A DNA stretch of 64,000 bases from Pseudomonadota bacterium (GTDB taxonomy: Bacteria > Pseudomonadota > Gammaproteobacteria > Xanthomonadales > Xanthomonadaceae). The translations under genes and the position numbers were made by a program. This document shows positions 49,321 through 57,524 of this stretch, piece by piece; the first letter of the stretch is position 1, and each line of letters begins with the position of its first letter. Location: assembly GCA_023419315.1 (NCBI GenBank), contig JAEZYE010000036.1, forward strand, positions 36,349 to 100,348, read 5' to 3'. The notes under the pieces were generated by a model. It was not told the DNA's origin. It worked only from the letters and a program-made list of their open reading frames with translations, and did no database searches.

Positions 49321-50135
49321 TGTCCTGTCTTTCCCCCAGTGTGAGCGTTTGACGCGTCAGGGAACTCCGCCCGAAGTTGCTGAACATATCGACCCGCAGC
49401 CGCCTTGTCGCCGAGCCGTTCTTCGATTTGCGATGCCAGTTTCAGAACACCGGCACTCGCCGGCGCGGCCGCCATGCGGCGTTCGATGAAGGCGCGCGCT
49501 TCGAAATAGCGCCCCGCATTGAATTCGCTCTGGGCCATCGAGCTCAGCGCCGACGCGTCGGTCGGATTCAGCACCAATGCCTGGCGCAGATCGCGTTCGG
49601 CGCGCTCGCTCTGCCCGGCTTCCAGCGCGCATCGACCCGCGTTCGCCAGTGCCGTTGCCGGCGTCGAATAACCGCTGTCGCGCAACGCGCGATCGAACCA
49701 GATCAGCGATTCGGCCTGGAAGCCGTTTCCGCACAACCACACGCCGTAGTTGTTCTGCAGCGCCCCGCGACGGGGCGCCAGCTCGACGGCGCTCCGGTAA
49801 TACTCGCCAGCCTGCTTGGCATTGCCGCGGCGATCGGCGATCAGCGCCAGCAACGTGTAAGCGTCCGGTGATTGCGGGTCCAGTTTCAGCGCGCGACGGG
49901 CCTGGCGTTCGGCCTCATCGAGTTCGCCGCTGCGCAGGCGCTGCGTCGCCATCTGCAATGCGTTGCCGGCTTCCATGCGCTGCTTGACCTGCGGACTGTC
50001 GCTGACGTGGTAGTCCTGCGCGATCTGTTCGCCGTCCTTGCGTTCCACCTTGGGTTTGATGAAGGTCAAGCGACTGCACCCCGCCGTGACCAGCAGGAGC
50101 GCGGTCATCAGCAGCCAGCCTTTACGCTGCGGCAT
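49317..50135 (-). CDS. pilF: Type IV pilus biogenesis lipoprotein PilF
   Basis: The 272-residue lipoprotein (lipobox VTAGC near residue 20) is made of TPR repeats: ATQRLRSGELDEAERQARRALKLDPQSPDAYTLLALIADRRGN and following units. PilF/PilW is the pilotin that brings the secretin PilQ to the outer membrane. Its place between rlmN and rodZ is conserved in Pseudomonas and xanthomonads. ATG 50135 is chosen; GTG 50138 lies one codon ahead. It overlaps rlmN by 14 bases and rodZ by four. Confidence 0.93.
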   Translation of the reverse strand: MPQRKGWLLMTALLLVTAGCSRLTFIKPKVERKDGEQIAQDYHVSDSPQVKQRMEAGNALQMATQRLRSGELDEAERQARRALKLDPQSPDAYTLLALIADRRGNAKQAGEYYRSAVELAPRRGALQNNYGVWLCGNGFQAESLIWFDRALRDSGYSTPATALANAGRCALEAGQSERAERDLRQALVLNPTDASALSSMAQSEFNAGRYFEARAFIERRMAAAPASAGVLKLASQIEERLGDKAAAGRYVQQLRAEFPDASNAHTGGKTGQ

Positions 50136-51291
50136 CACCCAAGCCTTGTGCTTCGAGGCTGCGCCGGAATTCGGCCTGCCTGCGCGTGCGATCCATCACC
50201 TGCCCCTTCAACTGCCCGCACGCGGCATCGATATCGTCGCCACGGGTGCGCCGCACCATCGTGAGCACCTTGGCGTCCAGCAGGATCTTCTGGAACGCGC
50301 GAATCTCTTCTTCGCCCGAACGCTCGAACCTCGTGCCGGGAAATGGATTGAATGGAATCAGGTTGACCTTGCCCGCATCGCGCTTCTGCGCAGCGTTGTC
50401 GAACTGGCGAATCAGGCGCGCAAGCTGGCGCGCATGTTCGGGCTGGTCGTTCACGCCCTTCATCAGCGTGTATTCGAACGTCACCGAGTCGCGACGGTTG
50501 TTGCCGCGCACGTAACGCGCGCAGGAGGCCATCAGTTCGGCAATCGGATATTTCTTGTTGAGCGGAACCAGTTCGCTGCGCAACTCGTCATTCGGCGCGT
50601 GCAGCGAAACGGCGAGCGACACGTCGCTCTCGACCGACAGACGGTCAATCATCGGCACCATGCCGGCGGTCGACAGCGTGACGCGCTTGTTGGCGAGGCC
50701 ATAGCCGAGATCGTCGCGCATGATGCTCATCGCGCGCACGACATTCTCGAAGTTCGCCAGCGGCTCGCCCATTCCCATCATCACGACGTTGGTGAGCTTG
50801 CGCTGCTGGTGCGGGACGTTGCCGAGATGACGCGCGGCAATCCATACCTGACCGATGATCTCGGCCGTCGAAAGATTGCGGTTGAATCCTTGCGTGGCCG
50901 TGGAGCAGAACTGGCAGTTGAGCGCGCAGCCCACCTGCGAAGACACGCATAACGTGCCGCGCCCCTTGTCCGGGATATACACGGTTTCGATGGCATTGCT
51001 GCCGCCATCCATGCCCAGCAACCATTTATGCGTGCCATCGGTGGACGGCTTGTCGAAATGGATGTTGAGCGCGGTGACCTCGGCATGGTCGTGCAACTTG
51101 GCGCGCAGCGCCTTGCCGAGGTCGGTCATCGCATCGAAATCAGTGACGTAGCGATGGTGAATCCACTTCATCACCTGGTGGGCGCGGTAACGCTGTTCGC
51201 CGAGCGTCTCGGCGAAAAAACGCTCCATGCCCTCGCGATCGAGGTCGAGCAGGTTCTGCTTCCTGGCGGCGACTTCGTTCACGTTATTCAC
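50122..51291 (-). CDS. rlmN: 23S rRNA and tRNA adenine-C2 methyltransferase RlmN
   Basis: This 389-residue radical-SAM enzyme methylates A2503 of 23S rRNA and A37 of some tRNAs. The iron-sulfur cluster motif is CALNCQFC (CX3CX2C) in SQVGCALNCQFCST. MMGMGEPLANFENV and TLSTAGMVPMI follow, and the second catalytic Cys is near the C-terminus in DIDAACGQL. GTG 51291 starts five bases after ndk; no ATG in frame fits better. Length agrees with E. coli RlmN (384). Confidence 0.97.
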   Translation of the reverse strand: MNNVNEVAARKQNLLDLDREGMERFFAETLGEQRYRAHQVMKWIHHRYVTDFDAMTDLGKALRAKLHDHAEVTALNIHFDKPSTDGTHKWLLGMDGGSNAIETVYIPDKGRGTLCVSSQVGCALNCQFCSTATQGFNRNLSTAEIIGQVWIAARHLGNVPHQQRKLTNVVMMGMGEPLANFENVVRAMSIMRDDLGYGLANKRVTLSTAGMVPMIDRLSVESDVSLAVSLHAPNDELRSELVPLNKKYPIAELMASCARYVRGNNRRDSVTFEYTLMKGVNDQPEHARQLARLIRQFDNAAQKRDAGKVNLIPFNPFPGTRFERSGEEEIRAFQKILLDAKVLTMVRRTRGDDIDAACGQLKGQVMDRTRRQAEFRRSLEAQGLGDAAA

Positions 51292-51296
51292 TCGGA

Positions 51297-51722
51297 TCAG
51301 CGCGAGAAGATCTCGGTGCTGGCGAAGAAATACGCGATTTCCTGCGCCGCCGTTTCCGGTGCATCGGAACCGTGCACCGCGTTGGCGTCGATGCTGTCCG
51401 CGAAGTCGGCGCGGATCGTGCCCGGCGCTGCGTCCTTCGGATTGGTGGCACCCATCAGTTCGCGGTTCTTGAGAATCGCGCCTTCGCCTTCCAGCACCTG
51501 GATGGCGACCGGACCGGAGATCATGAATTCAACAAGCGCGTTGAAGAACGGACGCTCGCGATGCACGGCGTAAAAACCTTCGGCTTCGCGACGCGAGAGA
51601 TATTTCATCTTGCTGGCCACAATCTTCAGGCCAGCCTTTTCGAAACGGGAATAGATCTCACCCACGACGTTCTTGGCGACGGCGTCGGGCTTGATGATGG
51701 ACAGGGTGCGCTCCAGCGCCAT
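51297..51722 (-). CDS. ndk: Nucleoside diphosphate kinase
   Basis: The 141-residue enzyme transfers phosphate from ATP to nucleoside diphosphates. Signatures are RTLSIIKPDAVAKNVVGEI, FMISGPVAIQVLEGEGAI and the active-site histidine in NAVHGSDAPETA. It is the first gene of the ndk-rlmN-pilF-rodZ-yfgM-bamB run. A promoter-like TAGAAT and a hairpin lie in its leader. Confidence 0.98.
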   Translation of the reverse strand: MALERTLSIIKPDAVAKNVVGEIYSRFEKAGLKIVASKMKYLSRREAEGFYAVHRERPFFNALVEFMISGPVAIQVLEGEGAILKNRELMGATNPKDAAPGTIRADFADSIDANAVHGSDAPETAAQEIAYFFASTEIFSR

Positions 51723-51769
51723 GGGGATTTCTCCGTTGGGCGGGCCACTGAAGGCCCAAGGTTAACATG

Positions 51770-51821
51770 AAAAACCCGCGTTGAAACGCGGGCTTAGCCA
51801 GAATTGCAGACTGAGATTCTA
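51770..51821 (-). promoter_or_regulatory. ndk leader: -10 element and terminator-like hairpin
   Basis: On the minus strand TAGAAT (51821-51816) looks like a -10 box for ndk. Between it and the gene a 7-base GC stem, CCCGCGT (51775-51781) with ACGCGGG (51786-51792) and a four-base loop, is followed on the minus strand by five T (51774-51770). This is the form of an intrinsic terminator placed inside a leader with no upstream gene on that strand, so it may attenuate ndk transcription. No good -35 is seen. Confidence 0.5.
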
Positions 51822-51900
51822 ACGTATTGCCGGCAATTTGGCATCCGCCGGATAAGCAGATTGCTGCAGGGCAGCATGACACCGTACGCTTCCGAACGGA

Positions 51901-51922
51901 GAATCAAACAAACGTTTGATTC
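51901..51922 (+). promoter_or_regulatory. psrA: PsrA-type operator
   Basis: A perfect inverted repeat GAATCAAAC-N4-GTTTGATTC lies 11 bases upstream of the regulator ATG. It contains CAAAC-N4-GTTTG, which matches the PsrA consensus recalled from Pseudomonas ([GC]AAAC-N2-4-GTTT[GC]). The position, directly before the first gene of the operon, implies autorepression and control of fadN-fadA. Confidence 0.88.
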
Positions 51923-51933
51923 CGACTTGACTC

Positions 51934-52590
51934 ATGCCCACTCACACCCACTTCTCCACGAAGGAACGCATCCTGGGCGCCGCCGAGGAACTGTTCGCGC
52001 AGCACGGATTCGCCGGTACCTCGCTGCGGCAGGTCACCAGCCGCGCCGACGTCAATATCGCTGCGGTGAACTACCACTTCGGCTCCAAGGAAAACCTGGT
52101 AAATGAGGTATTCCGGCGGCGGATGGACGACATGACCAGCCAGCGGCTCGGACGCCTGAAGGCCGCGCTGGAGCAACATCCCGGCCAGCTCGAGCCCATC
52201 CTGGCGGCGTTCGTGGAGCCCGCCCTGGCGCTGGCGCAGGACCGCCACGGCGGCGGCGCTTTTGTCCGGGTCATCGCGCGCGCCTACGCCGAGAAGAACG
52301 ACGGCCTGCGCAAGTTCCTGTCCGACCATTACGGACACGTGCTGCGCGAGTTCGGCAAGGCCATCGCCGGCTGCGTGCCGGGGCTGACCAAGGAAGAACT
52401 CTACTGGCGGCTGGATTTCTTCTCCGGCGCGCTCACCTATGCGATGGCCGACTTCGGCCTCATCAAGCGCCCGCATGGCGTCAGCGAGGCGGTCCACCGT
52501 GAACGGGCCGCCCGCGAACTCATCCGCTTCGCCGAGGCCGGCCTGAGAGCCGACCACGTCAAACAACCCCTGCAATCCAAGGATTCCTGA
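51934..52590 (+). CDS. psrA: TetR-family fatty-acid regulator, PsrA-like
   Basis: This 218-residue TetR regulator has the N-terminal helix-turn-helix ERILGAAEELFAQHGFAGTSLRQVTSRADVNIAAVNYHFGSKENLV and a longer ligand domain with the ALTYAMADFGL region. PsrA senses long-chain fatty acids and represses beta-oxidation genes. The operator just upstream and the two beta-oxidation genes that follow support this assignment. The stop is followed after one base by the fadN ATG. FadR of Bacillus is also a TetR protein and could be the closer relative in function. Confidence 0.85.
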   Translation: MPTHTHFSTKERILGAAEELFAQHGFAGTSLRQVTSRADVNIAAVNYHFGSKENLVNEVFRRRMDDMTSQRLGRLKAALEQHPGQLEPILAAFVEPALALAQDRHGGGAFVRVIARAYAEKNDGLRKFLSDHYGHVLREFGKAIAGCVPGLTKEELYWRLDFFSGALTYAMADFGLIKRPHGVSEAVHRERAARELIRFAEAGLRADHVKQPLQSKDS

Positions 52591-52591
52591 C

Positions 52592-54964
52592 ATGTCCAAT
52601 CCATTGCTTGTACGCAAGGCGGCCGTCCTGGGCGCCGGTGTGATGGGCGCGCAAATCGCGGCCCATCTGACCAATGCCGGTGTCGATACCGTGCTGTTCG
52701 ATCTGCCCGCCAAGGAGGGACACCCCGACGGCGTCGTGCAGAAGGCGATCGCCAATCTGGCCAAGCTCAGCCCGGCTCCACTCGCCAGCAAGTCGCTGGC
52801 CGAAGCCATCACTCCGGCGAACTACGAAACCGGCCTGGACCAGCTCAAGGATTGCGACCTCATCATCGAGGCCATCGCCGAGCGCATGGACTGGAAGCAG
52901 GACCTCTACCGGAAGATCGCGCCGTTCGTGGCCGGGCATGCCGTGCTGGCCAGCAATACCTCCGGCCTGGGCGTCAACAAGCTGGCGGAGGTGCTTCCGG
53001 AGGAACTGCGCCACCGCTTCTGCGGCGTTCATTTCTTCAACCCGCCGCGCTACATGCACCTGGCCGAACTGATTCCGGCACGCACGACCGATGCGGCCGT
53101 GCTGGAAGGGCTGGAAACCTTCCTGACAACGACGCTTGGCAAGGGCGTGGTCTACGCCAAGGACACGCCGAACTTCATCGGCAACCGCATTGGTGTGTTC
53201 TCCATCCTGGCGACGGCGCACCATACGTCGGCCTTCAAGCTGGGTTTCGATGAAGTTGACGCGCTGACCGGTCCGTTGATCGGACGCCCGAAATCGGCCA
53301 CCTACCGTACGTCCGACGTGGTGGGCCTCGACACCATGGCGCACGTCATCAAGACGATGGGAGACACGCTGCCCGATGATCCGTGGCATCGCTATTTCAC
53401 CGCGCCGAAGTGGCTTGAAGCGCTGATCCAGAAGGGTGCGCTGGGCCAGAAGACCGGCGCCGGCATCTTCCGCAAGGTCGGCAAGGACATCGTGGTACTG
53501 GATCTGGAGAAGCAGGACTACCGGCCGGCGGACCGCGCCGCGGCGCCCGAGGTCCTGGAAATCCTCAAGATCCGCAACCCGGCCGAGAAGTTCGCCAAGC
53601 TGCGCGAGAGCCAGCATCCGCAGGCGCAGTTCCTGTGGGCGGTGTTCCGCGATCTGTTCCACTACAGCGCGTACCACCTGTCCGACATCGCCGAAACTGC
53701 CCGCGACGTCGATCTGGCGATCCGTTGGGGCTACGGCTGGTCGCTGGGTCCGTTCGAAACCTGGCAGGCGGCGGGCTGGAAGCAGGTCGCGCAGTGGATC
53801 GCCGACGACATCGTCGCGGGCCAGAGCATGAGCAGCGCGCCGCTGCCGAACTGGGTATTCGACGGCCGCGAAGGCGTGCATGCCGCCGAAGGCAGCTACA
53901 GCCCGGCACGCAATGCCAAGCTGCCACGTTCGTCGTTGCCGGTCTACCAGCGCCAGCGCTTCCCCGACCCGCTGCTGGGTGAAGTGTTCCCGCAGGGCGA
54001 AACGGTGTACGAGAACGACGGCGTCCGCCTGTGGACGGATGGCGACGACGTCGGCGTGCTCAGTTTCAAAACCAAGATGAACACCGTGTCCGATGCCGTT
54101 CTGCAAGGCGTCCTCGAATCGGTCGGCATCGCCGAGCGCAAGTTCAAGGGTCTGGTGGTCTGGCAACCGAAGGAACCGTTCTCCGCCGGCGCCGATCTGG
54201 CCGGAGCGCTGGGTGCGCTGCAAGCCGGCAAGATCGCCGAGTTCGAAACGATGGTGGCGAGCTTCCAGGCCGCGAGCCAGCGCATCAAGTATTCGCTGGT
54301 CCCGGTCGTGGCCGCGGTGCGCGGCCTGGCACTCGGCGGCGGGTGCGAGTTCCAGATGCACAGTGCGCTCACTGTCGCTTCGCTCGAGAGCTACATCGGT
54401 CTGGTCGAAGCGGGCGTCGGCCTGTTGCCGGCCGGTGGTGGGCTCAAGGAAATCGCGGTTCGCGCTTCGCAGGCAGCCGGCCCGGGCGGCGATGTGTTTG
54501 CCGAACTCAAGCGTACGTTCGAAACCGTGGCGATGGCCAAGGTGTCGGCGTCGGCGGTCGAAGCGAAGGAACTGGGCCTGCTGCGCGGCACGGATCGCGT
54601 GCTCTTCAACGCGTATGAGCAACTGCATGTGGCACGGCAGCAGGTCATCGCCATGTCCGAGAGCGGATACCGTCCGCCGCTTCCCGCGCGCCGCATCCAG
54701 GTCGCCGGCGACGTCGGCATTGCCACGTTCAAGATGCTGCTGGTCAACATGCTGGAAGGTCGTTTCATCAGCGAGTACGACTACGAGATCGCCACCCGCA
54801 TCGCTACGGTGCTGTGCGGCGGCAAAGTGGATCGCGGCTCGCTGGTCGACGAGGAATGGCTGCTCAAGCTGGAACGCCAGCATTTCGTCGAACTTGCCCA
54901 GCAGGAGAAGACGCAGGCACGTATCGCCCACATGCTGAAGACCGGCAAGCCGCTGCGGAACTGA
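52592..54964 (+). CDS. fadN: 3-hydroxyacyl-CoA dehydrogenase/enoyl-CoA hydratase (FadN-type)
   Basis: The 790-residue bifunctional beta-oxidation enzyme hydrates enoyl-CoA and oxidises the resulting 3-hydroxyacyl-CoA with NAD. The dehydrogenase comes first (residues ~8-300: AVLGAGVMGAQIAAHL, SNTSGLGVNKLAEVLP, FFNPPRYMHLAELIP, KDTPNFIGNRIG), and the crotonase-type hydratase last (~470-680: PFSAGADLAGALG, GLALGGGCEFQMHSAL, EAGVGLLPAGGGLKE). This order is the reverse of E. coli FadB and matches Bacillus FadN. It is one base after psrA and 63 bases before the thiolase, forming a psrA-fadN-fadA operon. No acyl-CoA dehydrogenase follows. Confidence 0.96.
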   Translation: MSNPLLVRKAAVLGAGVMGAQIAAHLTNAGVDTVLFDLPAKEGHPDGVVQKAIANLAKLSPAPLASKSLAEAITPANYETGLDQLKDCDLIIEAIAERMDWKQDLYRKIAPFVAGHAVLASNTSGLGVNKLAEVLPEELRHRFCGVHFFNPPRYMHLAELIPARTTDAAVLEGLETFLTTTLGKGVVYAKDTPNFIGNRIGVFSILATAHHTSAFKLGFDEVDALTGPLIGRPKSATYRTSDVVGLDTMAHVIKTMGDTLPDDPWHRYFTAPKWLEALIQKGALGQKTGAGIFRKVGKDIVVLDLEKQDYRPADRAAAPEVLEILKIRNPAEKFAKLRESQHPQAQFLWAVFRDLFHYSAYHLSDIAETARDVDLAIRWGYGWSLGPFETWQAAGWKQVAQWIADDIVAGQSMSSAPLPNWVFDGREGVHAAEGSYSPARNAKLPRSSLPVYQRQRFPDPLLGEVFPQGETVYENDGVRLWTDGDDVGVLSFKTKMNTVSDAVLQGVLESVGIAERKFKGLVVWQPKEPFSAGADLAGALGALQAGKIAEFETMVASFQAASQRIKYSLVPVVAAVRGLALGGGCEFQMHSALTVASLESYIGLVEAGVGLLPAGGGLKEIAVRASQAAGPGGDVFAELKRTFETVAMAKVSASAVEAKELGLLRGTDRVLFNAYEQLHVARQQVIAMSESGYRPPLPARRIQVAGDVGIATFKMLLVNMLEGRFISEYDYEIATRIATVLCGGKVDRGSLVDEEWLLKLERQHFVELAQQEKTQARIAHMLKTGKPLRN

Positions 54965-55027
54965 GTTCCGCGCAGCCATCTTCATCACTCCACCCGAATT
55001 CGAATTCCCTGATTGGGAGAAACACAC

Positions 55028-56233
55028 ATGAGCAAGCAAATCCAGGACGCCTACATCGTCGCCGCTACCCGTACGCCGGTAGGCAAGGCGCCCAAGGGCG
55101 TGTTCCGGAACACCCGTCCGGACGACATGCTGGCGCACGTCCTCAAATCCGTCGTCGCGCAGGCGCCAAGCATCGACGTGAATCGCATCGATGACGCCAT
55201 CATCGGCTGCGCCATGCCCGAGGGCGAGCAAGGCATGAACGTCGCGCGCATCGGCCTTCTGCTGGCTGGCCTGCCGGACACGATCGCCGCCCAGACCATC
55301 AACCGCTTCTGCTCGTCGGGCCTGCAGGCGGTCGCGCTGGCGGCGGATCAGATCCGCCTCGGCAATGCCGACCTGATGCTGGCAGGCGGCACGGAATCGA
55401 TGTCGATGGTGCCGATGATGGGCAACAAGGTGGCACTGTCACCTTCGGTGTTCCGGGATGACCACGTCGCCATCGCCTATGGCATGGGCATCACCGCCGA
55501 GAAAGTCGCCGAGGAATGGAAGGTCTCCCGCGAACAGCAGGACGCCTTCGCCCTCGCCTCTCACCAGAAAGCGCTTGCGGCGACTGCGGCGGGTGAATTC
55601 CGCTCGGAGATTTCGCCGTACGAGATCCAGGGCCACCTGCCGGATCTTGCAGCCAACACCATCCGATTGAAGAAGCTGCAGGTCGAGAATGACGAAGGTC
55701 CGCGTGCCGACACCACGCTGGAAGGTCTGGGCAAGCTGCGGCCGGTTTTCCGCAATGGCCAGTTCGGCGGCACGGTCACCGCCGGCAATTCCTCGCAGAT
55801 GAGTGATGGTGCCGGTGCGGTTCTGCTCGCGTCGGAACAGGCCGTCAAGGATTACGGTCTGACGCCGCTGGCGCGCTTCGTCAGCTTCTCCGTCGCCGGC
55901 GTGCGCCCGGAAGTCATGGGCATCGGCCCGATTGCCGCTATCCCGAAAGCGCTGAAGCAGGCCGGTCTCAGCAAGGATCAGCTGGACTGGATCGAGCTGA
56001 ATGAAGCCTTCGCCGCGCAGGCGCTTGCCGTCATCCGCGACAGCGAGCTGGACCCGGCCAAGGTCAATCCGCTCGGAGGCGCCATTGCACTCGGCCACCC
56101 GCTGGGCGCCACCGGCGCCATCCGCACCGCGACGCTGGTCCATGGCCTGCGCCGGCGCCAGCAGAAGTACGGCATGGTGACGATGTGCATCGGCACCGGC
56201 ATGGGCGCAGCGGGCATCTTCGAGGCGCTGTAA
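55028..56233 (+). CDS. fadA: Acetyl-CoA C-acyltransferase (thiolase)
   Basis: The 401-residue thiolase cleaves 3-ketoacyl-CoA at the end of each beta-oxidation cycle. The nucleophile Cys is in NRFCSSGLQAVALAA; the other catalytic residues lie in ELNEAFAAQAL, GGAIALGHPLGATGAI (His) and MCIGTGMGAAGIFE (Cys). ATG 55028 follows GGGAG. It is the last gene of the operon, and a strong intrinsic terminator follows five bases after the stop. Length fits the family (about 390). Confidence 0.97.
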   Translation: MSKQIQDAYIVAATRTPVGKAPKGVFRNTRPDDMLAHVLKSVVAQAPSIDVNRIDDAIIGCAMPEGEQGMNVARIGLLLAGLPDTIAAQTINRFCSSGLQAVALAADQIRLGNADLMLAGGTESMSMVPMMGNKVALSPSVFRDDHVAIAYGMGITAEKVAEEWKVSREQQDAFALASHQKALAATAAGEFRSEISPYEIQGHLPDLAANTIRLKKLQVENDEGPRADTTLEGLGKLRPVFRNGQFGGTVTAGNSSQMSDGAGAVLLASEQAVKDYGLTPLARFVSFSVAGVRPEVMGIGPIAAIPKALKQAGLSKDQLDWIELNEAFAAQALAVIRDSELDPAKVNPLGGAIALGHPLGATGAIRTATLVHGLRRRQQKYGMVTMCIGTGMGAAGIFEAL

Positions 56234-56237
56234 GAAC

Positions 56238-56269
56238 AAAAAGGGCGGCCGTTTGGCCGCCCTTTTTTT
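56238..56269. terminator. Intrinsic terminator after fadA
   Basis: GGGCGGCC (56243-56250) pairs with GGCCGCCC (56255-56262) around GTTT, with five A before and seven T after. It ends the fad operon and, read on the minus strand, the convergent csaA-like gene. Confidence 0.95.
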
Positions 56270-56281
56270 ATTGCGGTCCGG

Positions 56282-56617
56282 TTACGCGAGGCGTGTCCCG
56301 TTCGGTACCTCGCGTTCGACCGTGCTCACCACGACGCCCGACCCGGTCGGGAAGCCCGTCAGCAGGAATTCCGAACGGAAAGGCCCGACCTGCCTGGGCG
56401 GGAAATTGATGACGCCGATGATCTGCTTGCCCAGCAGATCATCCACGCCATACAACTCGGTCACCTGCGCGCTGGTCTTGCGGATGCCATGCGGTCCGAA
56501 ATCGACCCAGATCTTCCAGGCCGGCTTGCGGGCTTCCGGGAACGATTCGACCTTGAGGACGGTCCCGACACACAGATGGACCTTCTCGAAATCGCTCCAG
56601 CTCAGCGCGGCATCCAT
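56282..56617 (-). CDS. CsaA-like tRNA-binding protein
   Basis: The 111-residue protein consists of one OB-fold tRNA-binding domain of the CsaA/YgjH type: FEKVHLCVGTVLKVESFPEARKPAWKIWVDFGP, KTSAQVTELYGVDDLLGKQIIGVINFPPRQVGPFRSEFLLTG. CsaA has been described as a tRNA-binding protein with chaperone-like activity. It is encoded after galU, seven bases away, in the same direction. The role in this organism is not known, and no partner gene is visible. Confidence 0.9.
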   Translation of the reverse strand: MDAALSWSDFEKVHLCVGTVLKVESFPEARKPAWKIWVDFGPHGIRKTSAQVTELYGVDDLLGKQIIGVINFPPRQVGPFRSEFLLTGFPTGSGVVVSTVEREVPNGTRLA

Positions 56618-56624
56618 TACCCGC

Positions 56625-57524
56625 CTACTCCAGATCGGTTACGCCCAGTTCGCTCAGCGCGCTCTGCATCATGCTGCGCGCGGCGTCGCTCAGCTTTTCG
56701 TGGTCCAGCGCGTAGCGGATCGTCGCTTCGATCAGGCCGATGTGTGTGCCGCAATCGAAGCGCGTGCCCTGGAAGCGATAGGCATGCACCGGCTTCTGGC
56801 TCAGTAACGTAGCGATGGCATCGGTCAGCTGAATCTCGCCGCCAGCGCCCGGCGTAGTGCTTTCGAGCAGGTCGAAGATGCTGCCATCCAGTACATATCG
56901 GCCCACAACCGCCAGATTGCTGGGGGCGACGGCCGGTGCGGGCTTTTCCACAATTGCGTTGATCCGGCCGGAACGCCCGGAAAACGTGTCCGTTGCGACG
57001 ATGCCGTAATTGCCTGTCTGCTCGGGCGCGACATCCTGCACGGCGATCATGCTGGCGCCGGTTGCTTCGGCCGCGTCGGCCATCTGCTTCAGCGCGCCTG
57101 CGCCCCGATTCCAGATGAGATCGTCCGGCAGCACGACCGCAAACGGCTCATCACCGACGATCGGCTTGGCACAAAGCACCGCGTGTCCCAGACCGAGTGC
57201 TTCCGCTTGGGTCACGAACACCGCTCGCACGCCATCGGGCAGCACGTTGCGCACCAGTTCCAATTGCTCACGCTTGCCGGCGCGCTCGAGCTTCTGCTCC
57301 AGTTCGTACGCCTTGTCGAAATAGTCCGCAACCGCGTGCTTGTAGCGATTGGTCACGAAAATCAACGTGTCGCACCCGGCCTCAATCGCCTCATCGACCG
57401 CGTACTGGATCAGCGGCCGATCGATGATCGGCAGCATTTCCTTTGGGACGGTCTTGGTGGCGGGAAGGAATCGGGTGCCGAGTCCGGCGACGGGGAATAC
57501 GGCCTTGCGAATGCGGCGATTCAT
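56625..57524 (-). CDS. galU: UTP-glucose-1-phosphate uridylyltransferase
   Basis: The 299-residue enzyme makes UDP-glucose. Signatures are AVFPVAGLGTRFLPATKTVPKEMLPIIDRPLIQY, LGLGHAVLCAKPIV, FAVVLPDDLIW and EIQLTDAIATL with FDCGTHIGLIEATI. It supplies UDP-glucose for lipopolysaccharide, exopolysaccharide and trehalose synthesis. ATG 57524 overlaps the WbpM-type gene as ATGA, so galU is co-translated with surface-polysaccharide genes. Length is typical (about 300). Confidence 0.97.
   Translation of the reverse strand: MNRRIRKAVFPVAGLGTRFLPATKTVPKEMLPIIDRPLIQYAVDEAIEAGCDTLIFVTNRYKHAVADYFDKAYELEQKLERAGKREQLELVRNVLPDGVRAVFVTQAEALGLGHAVLCAKPIVGDEPFAVVLPDDLIWNRGAGALKQMADAAEATGASMIAVQDVAPEQTGNYGIVATDTFSGRSGRINAIVEKPAPAVAPSNLAVVGRYVLDGSIFDLLESTTPGAGGEIQLTDAIATLLSQKPVHAYRFQGTRFDCGTHIGLIEATIRYALDHEKLSDAARSMMQSALSELGVTDLE

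Noticed and set aside
52559..55231. A very long minus-strand open frame (~890 codons) opposite fadN and the start of fadA
   Set aside because: It is the antisense shadow of high-GC coding DNA. Its translation is rich in His, Arg, Gly and Gln with no recognisable domain, while the plus strand encodes complete FadN.
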